Assembly: GCA_016197225.1 (NCBI GenBank) | Contig: JACPWC010000054.1 | Location: 1 to 37,352, forward strand | DNA: 37,352 nucleotides | Reading direction: 5' to 3' | DNA from: Chloroflexota bacterium | Lineage (GTDB): Bacteria > Chloroflexota > Anaerolineae > Anaerolineales > VGOW01 | In this document: positions 17,747 through 25,759 of the stretch, piece by piece | How the letters are laid out: every line of letters begins with the position of its first letter | Position numbering within the stretch: the first letter of the stretch is position 1 | Notes under the pieces: model-generated | Seen by the model: only the letters and a program-made list of their open reading frames with translations | Databases searched by the model: none | What the model was told of the DNA's origin: nothing | Program-made: the position numbers and the translations under genes

Positions 17747-19127
17747 CTACTTGGTAACGATGTCCAGGAGTTTGGTCTCCGGGTCGAAAGTGAACGAAAC
17801 GGTGCCGTCGGCGGCCAGGGTGAACTTGTAGTTCGGGCCATCCTGCGCGCCATCAGAGCCGTAGTTGGTCGTCCAGGAGCCATCCAGCGCCACTTTGACT
17901 TCGTAGTCGCCAGCCTTCAAGCTCCAGGGGCCGCTGGCGAATTTGCCATCATCGCCCTTGGTCATGGCAGTCACGGCGCATTCCGGTTGCCAATCGCCGG
18001 GGCAACCGGCGGCGGCCTGGTACGAGCCTGGGGCGTTGACCATGCCGGTCAGCGGGTTGGCGATCAGCGCGCGAATCTTGGCGCCGGCATCGGCGAGCGC
18101 AGCCTCCGGCTCCTGCTTGCCATCGCGGACGAGAACGACAGCATCATTCCAACTTCCCCACACCGAACCCATGGCCGGGATGTCGGGCATCATCGAGGAA
18201 TTCGAGCCTGCGTCGCCGATGGCCACCAGGTCGGCGTCGTCGGTCTTTTCCAACACCGGCAGGAAGGCCGACGCGCGGCCACCCGCATCTTGCAGGGTCT
18301 GCATCACTTCTTCGGTGGCGATAAACTCGGTCAGGAAGGCTTGAGCCAGCAGGGCATTCTCACTTTGAGCATTGACGTAAATGCCTTGCGTGCCGGCAAA
18401 CGAAGCGCCGGGGCCGGCTGGGCCTTCGGGGAATCCGGCAATGGCGTAAGGAACGCCCGATTCGCGGATGCGATCCAGCGCCCACGGGCCGGCCATGATG
18501 AAGGGCACTTCGCCGGTCTCGAACAGGGCATGGTTGTTGGCCCAATCCCAGTCGGTGGGCAGGTTGCCGGCATCCACCTGTTCTTTCAGCCAGGTGTTGG
18601 CGGCCACCATGCCTTCACTGTCCACGCCCAGGTCTTGGGCGTCGTAGTCGCCCGTGGCGTCTTTGCCGAAGATGTAACCGCCAAAGGAGGTGAACAACGG
18701 ATAAAGATCGTAGGTGGTGCCGGTGACGGCCATGATGTAGGTGACCTTGCCATCGGCTTTCAACGCTTCGCCGACAGCTACCAACTCATCCCAGGTGGCT
18801 GGCGGGGTTTTCACCAGGTCGGTGTTGTAGAAGAAGCCCAGATTCTCGGTAGCGTAGGGCATGCAGTACAGCTTGCCGCCATAGGTGCAGGCGTCAATCG
18901 CGACCGGGTTGAAATCAGCCGCCTTGTCGCCCAGATCAATCTCGGCAACCAGGCCATTGGCCACCAGCGCGCCGCCCTGATCGTGCGCCACGCCGAAGAG
19001 AATGTCCGGGCCTTCGCCGCACAGCCGTCGCCTGGGGAGCTTCGGTGGTCGCGGCGGGGCCGCAAGCGGCCAGGGCAAGGGCGGTAATCACCAACAGACT
19101 GAGCGCCCACATAATATTCTTTTTCAT
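17747..19127 (-). pseudogene. malE: Maltodextrin-binding lipoprotein MalE with C-terminal X25 module; frame broken near the N-terminus
   Basis: ATG 19127 with AGGAGGAG gives a lipoprotein signal (lipobox LAAC) and about 34 residues ending APQATA. The next part of the protein, from GEGPDILFG, is in another frame, meeting at about 19020. Solute-binding proteins of this family carry roughly 50-60 residues between the lipid anchor linker and the GEGPDI segment, and these are absent. So there is a deletion whose length is not a multiple of three, either real or an assembly error. The rest, about 420 residues, is intact: a cluster-1 type sugar-binding fold and then a C-terminal module of about 90 residues (starting near GCPGDWQPEC) homologous to the X25 repeats of the pullulanase. 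The long frame starting at 19078 begins with out-of-phase residues and is not the true N-terminus. Confidence 0.8.
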
Positions 19128-19258
19128 TTTGAATCTCCTCCTAAGAGATACTGTTTGAATTTGAGCCAATAGGGTTATTGATCTTGTTGCTTTGGGTGTT
19201 GAATATAATCACCTCCTTAGTGCGAGTCTGACGGGATATTGCCAAATTCAGTAAAGGT
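19128..19258 (-). promoter_or_regulatory. malE leader region
   Basis: 131 bases between the ROK gene and malE. The malE ribosome binding site AGGAGGAG lies at 19135-19142. A second, near-complete anti-16S sequence AAGGAGGTGAT lies at 19208-19218 with no ATG at a proper distance; an open frame of about 23 codons runs from it to a TAG at the malE binding site. No convincing sigma-70 promoter was found. Confidence 0.45.
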
Positions 19259-20512
19259 CTACGCGCTGACCAGGTGAGTAGGCCGCTCGCCGGCTTCAAT
19301 ATAATGCCGGAATGTTTCTGTTAGGGCAACCGACACGGCTCCCAGAACAGTCGAGCGCCGGCCCAGAGCCGCCAGTTTAATTCTTGCCGCCGTCGAAGAA
19401 GACCGAAGGCTTCTTTGTCCCACTGCTTCCCGAACCGGGTCCAGAAAAATGTTGCCGGCGCCCGTGACGCCGCCGCCGAGCAACACCAGGCCAGGATTAA
19501 GCAAGTTGATCAGGCTGGCTAAGGCACAACCCAGATGCCGTCCAGCATCATTCAGCAGTTGCTGACTCACCGGGTCTCCAGCCTGAGCCGCCAAAGCCAC
19601 GTCGCGCGCTGTGACGGGCCGGGAATGATTGATTTCTGCCAGAGAGGTGCGTTGCCCGGCCTTCACCGCTAACTGCGCCCGTTGAGCAATGGCCTCACCG
19701 CCAGCCATCGCTTCCAGACAGCCGTAGTTGCCACACTTGCACGGCGGGCCGTCTTCACTGATGGTGACGTGGCCGATTTCTCCGGCGGTTCCTAGTACAC
19801 CATTATAAATCTTTCCATCAAGCAACAGGCCACAACCGATCCCGGTAGCAACTTTGATGTAGACCAGGTTGGGTTCCCCCCGGCCTGCTCCAAACGCCCA
19901 TTCACCCAACGCGCCCAGGTTGGCGTCGTTGTCCAGGGTCGTCGGCTTTCCCCAGCGATCCTCGATCTTGCACCGGATTGGGAATCCATCCCAGCCAGGC
20001 ATGATCGGCGGCGAGGAAACAGTGCCCAGGGAAACATTCACCGGCCCCGGCACGCCCACCCCAATGCCAGTGACTTCAGAAATATCACAACCACATTTTT
20101 TCAGCGTCGCTTCGACCGCCTGGCATATCCCTTCGAGGCAGGCCTCGGGGCCAATCGCAATGTCGAAATCAATATCAGAGTCGGCCAGTGTTTTGCCGTT
20201 TAAGTCAGTCGCCAGCACAATTAGATGGGTGGCTCCAACATCAATCCCAATCACTCGGCCAGCCTCCGGGTTGAGCTGAAGTAGCGTTGGAGGCCGTCCG
20301 GCGAGCGAGACACCGATGCCGGTTTCTCTCAGCACCCCGGAATGAAGCAACTCATCCACAATTGCAGAGACGGTGGCCCGGCTCAACGTCGTCAGGCGCG
20401 CTGCATCTGCTCTCGAAATGCCGCTCTCACTTTCGCGGATTGCTTCCAGAATAGCAGATTTGTTTAGTTGTCTTACAATCTTTGGGTCAGCAACCGTCTT
20501 TTTTGGGTGCAA
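19259..20512 (-). CDS. ROK-family transcriptional repressor
   Basis: A 417-residue protein. An N-terminal winged helix (about residues 14-70, SRADAARLTTLSRATVSAIV) precedes a ROK sugar-kinase-like domain with the ATPase-type GIDVGATH motif, DNDANLGALGEWAFG, and the zinc motif CKCGNYGCLE in the ROK signature region. Such regulators repress sugar genes and let go of DNA when they bind a sugar or sugar phosphate. The likely start is TTG 20512 with TGGAGTG 8 bases upstream; no ATG is better placed. It is the first gene of the maltodextrin row and probably controls both itself and malE. Confidence 0.9.
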   Translation of the reverse strand: MHPKKTVADPKIVRQLNKSAILEAIRESESGISRADAARLTTLSRATVSAIVDELLHSGVLRETGIGVSLAGRPPTLLQLNPEAGRVIGIDVGATHLIVLATDLNGKTLADSDIDFDIAIGPEACLEGICQAVEATLKKCGCDISEVTGIGVGVPGPVNVSLGTVSSPPIMPGWDGFPIRCKIEDRWGKPTTLDNDANLGALGEWAFGAGRGEPNLVYIKVATGIGCGLLLDGKIYNGVLGTAGEIGHVTISEDGPPCKCGNYGCLEAMAGGEAIAQRAQLAVKAGQRTSLAEINHSRPVTARDVALAAQAGDPVSQQLLNDAGRHLGCALASLINLLNPGLVLLGGGVTGAGNIFLDPVREAVGQRSLRSSSTAARIKLAALGRRSTVLGAVSVALTETFRHYIEAGERPTHLVSA

Positions 20513-20543
20513 GAGTCACTCCAGGCAGTGTTTTGCCGCGAAG

Positions 20544-20586
20544 ATGTTATTACATGTGCTTTTGTTTGTCAACGGGCAAAACAAAT
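20544..20586 (-). promoter_or_regulatory. Promoter of the ROK gene with overlapping operator-like inverted repeat
   Basis: On the - strand TTGACA (20572-20567) and TAACAT (20549-20544) are 17 bases apart, 31 bases before the TTG start. A TTTGTTT...AAACAAA-type inverted repeat at 20561-20586 covers the -35 box, a typical place for an autoregulatory ROK operator. Confidence 0.55.
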
Positions 20587-20602
20587 AACTGGCAAGAGAA
20601 AT

Positions 20603-20632
20603 TTGACAAAGAACTTCAAGTTATGTCATAAT
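20603..20632 (+). promoter_or_regulatory. Sigma-70-like promoter facing the mobile element
   Basis: TTGACA (20603-20608), 18-base spacer, CATAAT (20627-20632). It points rightward, but no + strand gene follows; only the antisense of the serine recombinase lies ahead. It could be a remnant promoter from the pre-integration locus. Confidence 0.4.
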
Positions 20633-20685
20633 GCCCACATCTTCAGTCTGGTATTGCCAGACATCATTGATTGCCTTCGGGCCAG

Positions 20686-22158
20686 CTATCCTTCAGAAAG
20701 GATAGTTGCTTGTGGTACACCCTCAGCCCGCTCCACCAACTCCCCTTTTCTGACATAAATCTTCGGCAAGATTGCCAATAGCACGGGCCGCAATTCGTCA
20801 TCCGGTTTATTCAACCTGTCTTGGTTCGCCACAAATGCCAATATCCGCGCGCGCAACTCGGCAGGCTCAAGGGTCAGGGCTGGCGCCGGTTGACTGTGTT
20901 CGAGTTCTTGCACCTGATCGCGGATGTGGGCCAGTTCGCTAGTCAACGCCGCCCGCGCCGCCGCCGACTCAACCCCTTTTAGATCGCGCTCTATATCCCT
21001 CGCTTGTTCGCTTAGTCCCTCAATCGCCCGCGCCACGTGGGGGCTATGGGCAACCGGGGAAGGTGTTTCAATAGTCGCCAAATAATCATCTACCTGGGCC
21101 TCGCTAATGTCATTGTAAATCGCGTTGATCAGGTCTTTGAGTTTGTGCTCGCGGATAGTGTTCGCCGGGTGCCTCGGCACGCCAGAGCCAGCGCGAACAT
21201 GCGCCGTGCACCGATAATAGCGGGTGTCCGGCTCGCGTCTGTTGTGTATCACGTGGCTTGCCATTGGCCGCCCGCAATAGCCGCAGTGCAAAATTGTTGA
21301 GAATAGCCCCGTATTCATCGCGCGGGGGAAAGACTTAGCCACTAATGCCCGCCGCGCCAATTCTGACTCTATGCCGCGCGCCGTTTGGTCGTCAAACATG
21401 GGGGGCAAACTAGACACGACACGAATAGCCCCCGCTTGCTTGCTATTGAACTTCAGCGCCCCCCGGTAGGCCGTATTACGCATTAAGCCCCGAATGTAAC
21501 TCGCGCTCCTTACCCGGCTATCCGGCCAAGCAAAAGATTGTGCTATTCGTTCGTATGGCACGCCATTGATAAACAGCCGCGCCAATTCATACAGCAGTGC
21601 TTGACGGTCTTTATCTATCTCGTAGCCCGTCACCACGCCCGCCTCGCCTCGCACGGGAATATACCCCAGAGGGGCGTTAGAATGGGGCAAGCCGCGCTTC
21701 ACTCGGCCAAGATGCCCCATGCGAATACGATCTGCCCGCCGTTCATTCTCGGCTTTGGCCGCCCAAACTTTGATAGGGAAAGTATCCCGGTCAAATGTTC
21801 CTCGCGCCAGGCCAACCGCCAGCCGCGTTGACTCTAACACGTCTAACAAGTCAATCATCGGGCGATACCCACGACATAGCCGGTCTTCATTCCATGCGAG
21901 AAGTACGTCAAACTCCCCGCCCCTCGCCGCGTCAAGCATAGCCAGCCACGCGGGGCGGTCATGCCGCCAACCCGAGGGCGGGACTAGCCGCTTACCGCTC
22001 CGATAATTCTCAGCATCTACCCAAGTGGCTACCACCGTCAAGCCATTGCGGGCCGCGAGTTCGGTACAATCTCCAACTTGCGCCGTAATGCTATAACGGT
22101 CTGCCCCGTCTTGTTCCTCACTACTCACTCTGGCGTAAATCGCCGCTCGTTTCGTCAT
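20686..22158 (-). CDS. Large serine recombinase / site-specific integrase
   Basis: A 490-residue protein. The N-terminal resolvase domain begins AAIYARVSSEEQ with catalytic Ser12 and Arg10, and includes LLAWNEDRLCRG. A recombinase domain follows (about residues 170-280), then a zinc-ribbon segment beginning HCGYCGRPM with YYRCTAH, then a coiled coil near residues 385-435. The second half of the zinc site is less regular than usual (Cys/His mixture). These enzymes integrate or excise DNA at attP/attB through a Ser-DNA link. GGGAG precedes ATG 22158. It is the last gene of the element, and its end abuts the probable left boundary. Confidence 0.92.
   Translation of the reverse strand: MTKRAAIYARVSSEEQDGADRYSITAQVGDCTELAARNGLTVVATWVDAENYRSGKRLVPPSGWRHDRPAWLAMLDAARGGEFDVLLAWNEDRLCRGYRPMIDLLDVLESTRLAVGLARGTFDRDTFPIKVWAAKAENERRADRIRMGHLGRVKRGLPHSNAPLGYIPVRGEAGVVTGYEIDKDRQALLYELARLFINGVPYERIAQSFAWPDSRVRSASYIRGLMRNTAYRGALKFNSKQAGAIRVVSSLPPMFDDQTARGIESELARRALVAKSFPRAMNTGLFSTILHCGYCGRPMASHVIHNRREPDTRYYRCTAHVRAGSGVPRHPANTIREHKLKDLINAIYNDISEAQVDDYLATIETPSPVAHSPHVARAIEGLSEQARDIERDLKGVESAAARAALTSELAHIRDQVQELEHSQPAPALTLEPAELRARILAFVANQDRLNKPDDELRPVLLAILPKIYVRKGELVERAEGVPQATILSEG
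20690..20702. other. Candidate left att core
   Basis: CCTTCAGAAAGGA lies within the last codons of the serine recombinase and matches 33782-33794 except for one base. Serine integrases share only a short core between attL and attR, but this word is itself partly palindromic, so chance is possible. Confidence 0.3.
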
Positions 22159-22196
22159 GCCTGCTTCTCCCTTCGTTGTGAGCTATTCCGCTCGCC

Positions 22197-22247
22197 ACTG
22201 CCCACCACGCGCCGCCCGCTTGCGCGCCGCCCCGCGTGATGGGCAGT
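22197..22247. repeat. Long GC-rich hairpin upstream of the serine recombinase
   Basis: ACTGCCCA (22197-22204) pairs with 22240-22247 and CACGCG (22206-22211) with 22233-22238, one mismatch between. It is either a terminator without T-run for the gene at 22259 or a palindromic recognition site. Confidence 0.55.
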
Positions 22248-22258
22248 TCGCCAGATGA

Positions 22259-22489
22259 TTAGCTTTCACCTGCCAGCGCAAACCGCAAGCCCGCTGGGGT
22301 TGTCTCTGCCTTCGCAGTGGGCAGATAGATGACCAAGCCGGCCAGCGCGTCATCGCTCTTGCACTCCACTGACAGCCCGCTTTGCTGGCAATACCTCAGC
22401 GCCGATTGAAGCATGTCCAGTGCCTGGGCCGGGGTGATGGGTGTCGGCTTGCGCTTGCCCCCTGTTTCGCCTTGCTTTGTTGACTTCAT
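22259..22489 (-). CDS. Small hypothetical protein of the element
   Basis: 76 residues from ATG 22489, chosen because AAAGGAAGG lies 8 bases upstream; an earlier in-frame start lacks one. It has a Lys/Gly-rich N-terminus, then an amphipathic part (PAQALDMLQSALRYCQQSGLSVECKSDDALAGLVIYLP) like short accessory proteins of phages and plasmids. No family is recognised. Confidence 0.6.
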   Translation of the reverse strand: MKSTKQGETGGKRKPTPITPAQALDMLQSALRYCQQSGLSVECKSDDALAGLVIYLPTAKAETTPAGLRFALAGES

Positions 22490-22630
22490 ACTGTGCCTTC
22501 CTTTCGTTGCTGAGTAATCCAAACTTCCCGCCGTAAGCGCATAGCCGGCCCGCCTTGCTCCCTTTGCGCCATGTCCAATACTTGCCCCCGTGTGTGACTT
22601 CGATTCGCCACTCAGCGGGGGCGATAGTCG

Positions 22631-23413
22631 TTATTTTGGGACGATAACTTTCGGCGGCTTGTGTCCATTGCGACTCGGCTTCACGGTTGGCACTTCCTCA
22701 GCTTCGGCGTTGTAGTTCACCGTCGCCGCTGTTTGGCGGGCTGTGCCTGCCAGCGTGGGCCGTCCTTGCGGATGGGCAGGCCGCGCCGCTTCGCTCGCGC
22801 TTACGCTTCGCCGGGGCGCATTGCCTAAGGTCTCACCTACCAGCGCCCGCGCCGCTTCGTTGGCCGCCTCCTCTACCGCTTGCGTCACATCGGCCTGTTC
22901 CGTCGCCTTCTGAATTTGCGACAACAGCGCCGCATGAGTCGCCGCCTTCACGCTTTCCCTCATGTCACGCTCGCGGCTTGACGGGTCAAGTAGCCACAAC
23001 AGACTCCAACCCACCATACACAACAGGGGCAAGGCCGGCAGGATGTATATGCCGTAGTTGGTCAGGAAGCCCGGCAGGATTGTTTGACTGTGGCGGCCAG
23101 CGTCCAAGACGGCATTGAAGGCAATCAGGGTCAGGTCAAGCAGGTAGAAGGCAATCGCCGTCATGCGTTGCGCTCCCGGTTGTGTCCAGAAGTGAATCGC
23201 CAGAGGCAGGGCGATTGCAGTTAGCTCTAGGGCCACAATGCCGATAACGGCCAGGGGCAACAGCGCTGGGTCAATCGTGGCCGCAAAGAGGCTGTAGCTC
23301 CTCACGGCGGCATACACTAACCCGGCCAGGTAGACAATGAGGCTGAGGACGATTGCCAGCCCTTTGAGGGCGTGGTGTTGATTCTCTTGCATTGCTTTTG
23401 AGATGGTTGTCAT
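22631..23413 (-). CDS. Membrane protein with four predicted helices, function unknown
   Basis: 260 residues from ATG 23413 with GAAAGGAAC upstream. Four hydrophobic segments lie at about residues 17-38, 50-72, 83-100 and 113-145. A cytoplasmic-looking Ala/Glu/Gln helix follows (QKATEQADVTQAVEEAANEAARAL), then a basic Pro-rich tail ending KPPKVIVPK. It resembles in layout the small integral membrane proteins of plasmids and conjugative elements, but no motif identifies it. It is flanked by hypothetical genes. Confidence 0.65.
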   Translation of the reverse strand: MTTISKAMQENQHHALKGLAIVLSLIVYLAGLVYAAVRSYSLFAATIDPALLPLAVIGIVALELTAIALPLAIHFWTQPGAQRMTAIAFYLLDLTLIAFNAVLDAGRHSQTILPGFLTNYGIYILPALPLLCMVGWSLLWLLDPSSRERDMRESVKAATHAALLSQIQKATEQADVTQAVEEAANEAARALVGETLGNAPRRSVSASEAARPAHPQGRPTLAGTARQTAATVNYNAEAEEVPTVKPSRNGHKPPKVIVPK

Positions 23414-23443
23414 GGTTCAAAGTTCCTTTCGTGATGGATGTAG

Positions 23444-23527
23444 TAAAATCTTGGCATAGCGGGGCGCTTTTGCGAGTTCCCCTTGCTACTGCGAACGCTC
23501 GGCCCTATACCGGGCGTTCGCTCTTTA
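23444..23527 (+). ncRNA. Candidate short transcript opposite to the element genes (locus 1)
   Basis: TAAAAT (23444-23449) could be a -10 box. A small stem (GGGG-CGC with GCG-CCCC) follows, then a 12-bp stem (23491-23502 with 23510-23521) and TCTTTA. The U-tract is weak and no -35 is clear. The hairpin may instead end the - strand gene at 23525. Confidence 0.3.
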
Positions 23528-23833
23528 TGCGTCGCTCACTTCCACGCCGGGGAAGGCTTCGGCGTAGTTCACCTCATGCTCTGACAAGTTGCCTTCGTAC
23601 AGCGCGATTGCCTCTTCAAGCGTCACCGGGTCAAGGCTACTCCCCTCACCTTGCCACTGACTGAGGGTGACGGTGAAGTATGCGCCGTTGGGAGTGCGAT
23701 ACAAGAAGGTGTTGCGCCCGTGCCGCTCGAAGTTGTGGCCGTCCCAGTAGTCATCTCCGGCGATAAGAGTCGCGGTCTTCACGCTGTACCGCTTGCGGCC
23801 AATGATGCGAGTAAATTTTTCAGGTGGTTTCAT
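23525..23833 (-). CDS. Conserved hypothetical protein of mobile elements
   Basis: 102 residues from ATG 23833 with GAAAGGAG upstream. The N-terminal half (IIGRKRYSVKTATLIAGDDYWDGHNFERHGRNTF, described here in parts) has the look of a small beta-rich protein often seen in plasmids and prophages, with a WDG and an FERHGRNTFLYRT core. The C-terminal half is acidic and helical. No enzyme motif and no membrane segment. Function unknown. Confidence 0.7.
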   Translation of the reverse strand: MKPPEKFTRIIGRKRYSVKTATLIAGDDYWDGHNFERHGRNTFLYRTPNGAYFTVTLSQWQGEGSSLDPVTLEEAIALYEGNLSEHEVNYAEAFPGVEVSDA

Positions 23834-23938
23834 AAGTTGGTCTCCTTTCGGTCTGTGCCGATAGTGTCCCCGCGACGCTCTGGGCGGGGTTGGGCCTGTT
23901 GCCCATGTGATGATTGTTATCGGGGTGTTCGCTCCCCG

Positions 23939-24172
23939 CTATGCCGCATCTACTGATAGCCCCAACTCCACCCGCCGCCATTGCAACGTTGCCAGCATTT
24001 GCGCCGGGTCAAAGAGTGGCCCGGCCAGAAGCAGGCCGCCGCAATGTGGACACGCTCCTTGAAGTTCATTCGCCAGTGATACAGCGCCCTTGCATGACGG
24101 GCAGAGACGCCGACGGTCGTACAACTCGCGCGCCATGCGGTCTAGGTTCGCCTGTTGGGTTGGGGTCATCAT
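23939..24172 (-). CDS. Small zinc-ribbon protein
   Basis: 77 residues from ATG 24172 (a second ATG follows immediately) with GGAG upstream. The frame is open further upstream to 24355 but runs through a terminator hairpin, so that part is rejected. CPSC and CPHC, 18 residues apart, form a zinc ribbon; the rest is helical. It may be a regulator or an accessory replication protein; no family is recognised. Confidence 0.6.
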   Translation of the reverse strand: MMTPTQQANLDRMARELYDRRRLCPSCKGAVSLANELQGACPHCGGLLLAGPLFDPAQMLATLQWRRVELGLSVDAA

Positions 24173-24238
24173 GTCCGACTCCGTGGTGGGCGGGGTGTGC
24201 CGGTGTGTACGCACCGAACACCCCCCGGCCCATGAATC

Positions 24239-24279
24239 AAAAAACGGGCGGCCCGCCGTTGCTCTGGCAAGCCGCCCGT
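24239..24279 (-). terminator. Intrinsic terminator downstream of the xis-like gene
   Basis: On the - strand ACGGGCGGC (24279-24271) pairs with 24252-24244 and is followed by six T (24244-24239). Confidence 0.8.
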
Positions 24280-24285
24280 CTCTGG

Positions 24286-24320
24286 TAAAATCGGGTGAGC
24301 CTTGCCCGCCGCGTACACGG
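24286..24320 (+). promoter_or_regulatory. Extended -10 box on the + strand (locus 2)
   Basis: TGGTAAAAT (24283-24291) has the TGn extension of an extended -10. A GC hairpin (CCCGCCG with CGGTGGG, one G-U pair) follows near 24304-24323. No terminator is clear, so an RNA end is not assigned. Confidence 0.3.
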
Positions 24321-24373
24321 TGGGTGGGGTTAGGGGTCGTGAAGTGGTTGCACACTGCGCGGCCCCGCTTATA

Positions 24374-24410
24374 GGGTTATAAATCTTGTAACTAACAGGA
24401 TTATAAGCCC
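24374..24410. promoter_or_regulatory. Imperfect palindrome around TTATAA, operator candidate
   Basis: GGGTTATAAATCTTGT (24374-24389) is mirrored by ACAGGATTATAAGCCC (24395-24410) with a short spacer. It contains TATAAT-like boxes on the - strand and lies between the excisionase-like gene and the terminator. A related TATAAT/TTATAGG palindrome lies at 32417-32436. Confidence 0.4.
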
Positions 24411-24430
24411 ATCTCCTGAAAAGTCAAACC

Positions 24431-24628
24431 TTACTTTTTTCGCCCTCTTTTTGCTCCTAGTTTTTCAACCTTGCGAAGATAAGCCAGTAGACTCGCCCGG
24501 TCAACTTGCCAGACGATTCCAAACTTCCGTGCTTTGACCTTGCCCCCTCGTATCAATTCCCGCAAGTGTTCGGGATGATACCCGCTCAGTTCGGCGGCCT
24601 GTTTCGTCGTTATCCAAGTCTCTGCCAT
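24431..24628 (-). CDS. Excisionase-like HTH protein (HTH_17, MerR-type helix)
   Basis: 65 residues: TTKQAAELSGYHPEHLRELIRGGKVKARKFGIVWQVD reads as a single winged helix of the excisionase/HTH_17 family (the sentence gives it in motif form: TTKQAAELSG, then HLRELIRGGKV, then a WQVD wing), followed by a basic tail KRGRKK. Such proteins bend DNA at att sites and direct recombinase toward excision, or act as small regulators. With two recombinases in the element it could serve either. Confidence 0.85.
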   Translation of the reverse strand: MAETWITTKQAAELSGYHPEHLRELIRGGKVKARKFGIVWQVDRASLLAYLRKVEKLGAKRGRKK

Positions 24629-24681
24629 AGATGACTCCCGCCGCCGCTTCTCCCCGATTGACAGCCGTGTTACAATATGGG

Positions 24682-24777
24682 TGAGAAGTGTGACAGCCGC
24701 AAACGTCCCGTATAGGTCGGATTCCCTCTAACAAGAGGGATTAGGTTTGTCCCCCCCTAATCAAGGGGGCTTCTCGT
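24682..24777 (+). ncRNA. Candidate structured small RNA (locus 3)
   Basis: An extended -10 TGTTACAAT (24668-24676) precedes a region with CCCTCT-AACA-AGAGGG (near 24724-24739) and CCCCCT-AATCA-AGGGGG (near 24752-24768), two hairpins of the same design. GAGAAG (24683-24688) could pair with CTTCTC near 24769-24774 to close the whole, followed by GTTTA. It fills the gap between the xis-like and DUF3800 genes on the opposite strand. Confidence 0.4.
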
Positions 24778-25347
24778 TTAACGCCCCAAGTCCCTGATAA
24801 TCCCCTGTTCAAGCGCCGCGTCAAACAAGGCTTTCATCTCCGCCCGCCCTTCGTGGGCCTCTCTCACAAATCCGCAAACCGCATCGGCCAGCCGGATCAG
24901 GGCGTCATTCTCTTCACGCCTCACCCCGCGCACCTTTTCCACCTTTGCCCCCCAGCGCCGTATTCGGCGGCTGTAGTCTTGCCATTGCTCTTTAGGCAAA
25001 GCGTCTACGACAATCACGTTATGGCTCTCATTGCCGGTTTGCTTCACAGCCAGGGCAATAGTTTGAGTTGTGAGGCTGTCGTAATCCCGGCTATCGGCGT
25101 GCCGGGCAAACGTCAATCGCCCGGCAAACAATGGCTTCTGCAACGCCAACCGGATATAGACCAAACGCCGGTCAGGAGTCGTCCGCATCCATTTTCGCCT
25201 GCCCCGCCGCGATTGTTTCTCAATCTCTTCGCAAGCCTTACGCCAGTCTTCAAGGTATTGCCCGGCTACGACTACCGCCACGATGAACAATTGGCCCTTT
25301 GTGTCTTGGCCGGTTTCGTCAACGTAGTAGTATCGCTTGTTGGACAT
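24778..25347 (-). CDS. DUF3800 protein (RNase H-like fold)
   Basis: 189 residues. It begins with the family hallmark YYYVDETGQD (acidic Asp10-Glu11) and ends with IRLADAVCGFVREAHEG, whose Asp completes the acidic site; NVIVVDAL in the middle gives another. DUF3800 proteins are predicted RNase H-fold nucleases common on phages, plasmids and defence islands; their substrates are mostly unknown. Full length for the family. No partner toxin or helicase is next to it. Confidence 0.85.
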   Translation of the reverse strand: MSNKRYYYVDETGQDTKGQLFIVAVVVAGQYLEDWRKACEEIEKQSRRGRRKWMRTTPDRRLVYIRLALQKPLFAGRLTFARHADSRDYDSLTTQTIALAVKQTGNESHNVIVVDALPKEQWQDYSRRIRRWGAKVEKVRGVRREENDALIRLADAVCGFVREAHEGRAEMKALFDAALEQGIIRDLGR

Positions 25348-25420
25348 GCGCCGTATTCTAACCCATCGCCGCGCTCGCGCAACTTCCGCGCCCGCTATTC
25401 TGTTGGTAAGGTTCTAAGTG

Positions 25421-25759
25421 CTATCCGGGTAGCAGTTCCAATCCATTGAGCTTGTCAGTGATTTCCTCAAAGTGTGCCTTTAGCGCAGGCGACAAATCAG
25501 CGTAAGCCGCTTCGCATCTATCAACCAACTCTTGGGGCATTCGCGCCTTTAGCGCCTCAAATGTCTCTTTGTCGCCCGGCTGGGGTTCGCCCAGCCCGCC
25601 CCGCCGAAGTCCAGCCGCCCGGCCACATGCGGCCAACTCTGTCTGAGTGGTGTTGGCGGCAACCCACTGAGCAAGGGCTGTCACCGCCGCTTCAATCTCG
25701 GCCACAAGTCGCGCTTTGAGTTCGGCCTCTGCATTGTCAAGCCGCGTTTGTAGACTCAT
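25421..25759 (-). CDS. Coiled-coil hypothetical protein
   Basis: 112 residues from ATG 25759 with GGAG 9 bases upstream; the start overlaps the previous gene by 23 bases, which points to coupling. N-terminal helix MSLQTRLDNAEAELKARL with heptad look, then a Gly/Pro turn and two acidic helices. No family recognised. Probably part of the same transcript as the two upstream replication genes. Confidence 0.6.
   Translation of the reverse strand: MSLQTRLDNAEAELKARLVAEIEAAVTALAQWVAANTTQTELAACGRAAGLRRGGLGEPQPGDKETFEALKARMPQELVDRCEAAYADLSPALKAHFEEITDKLNGLELLPG

Noticed and set aside
17987-19087. 366-codon + frame opposite malE
   Set aside because: Mirror of the malE codons, without start signals or motifs.
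24172-24355. N-terminal extension of the zinc-ribbon gene
   Set aside because: It would translate through an intrinsic terminator and has no ribosome site.
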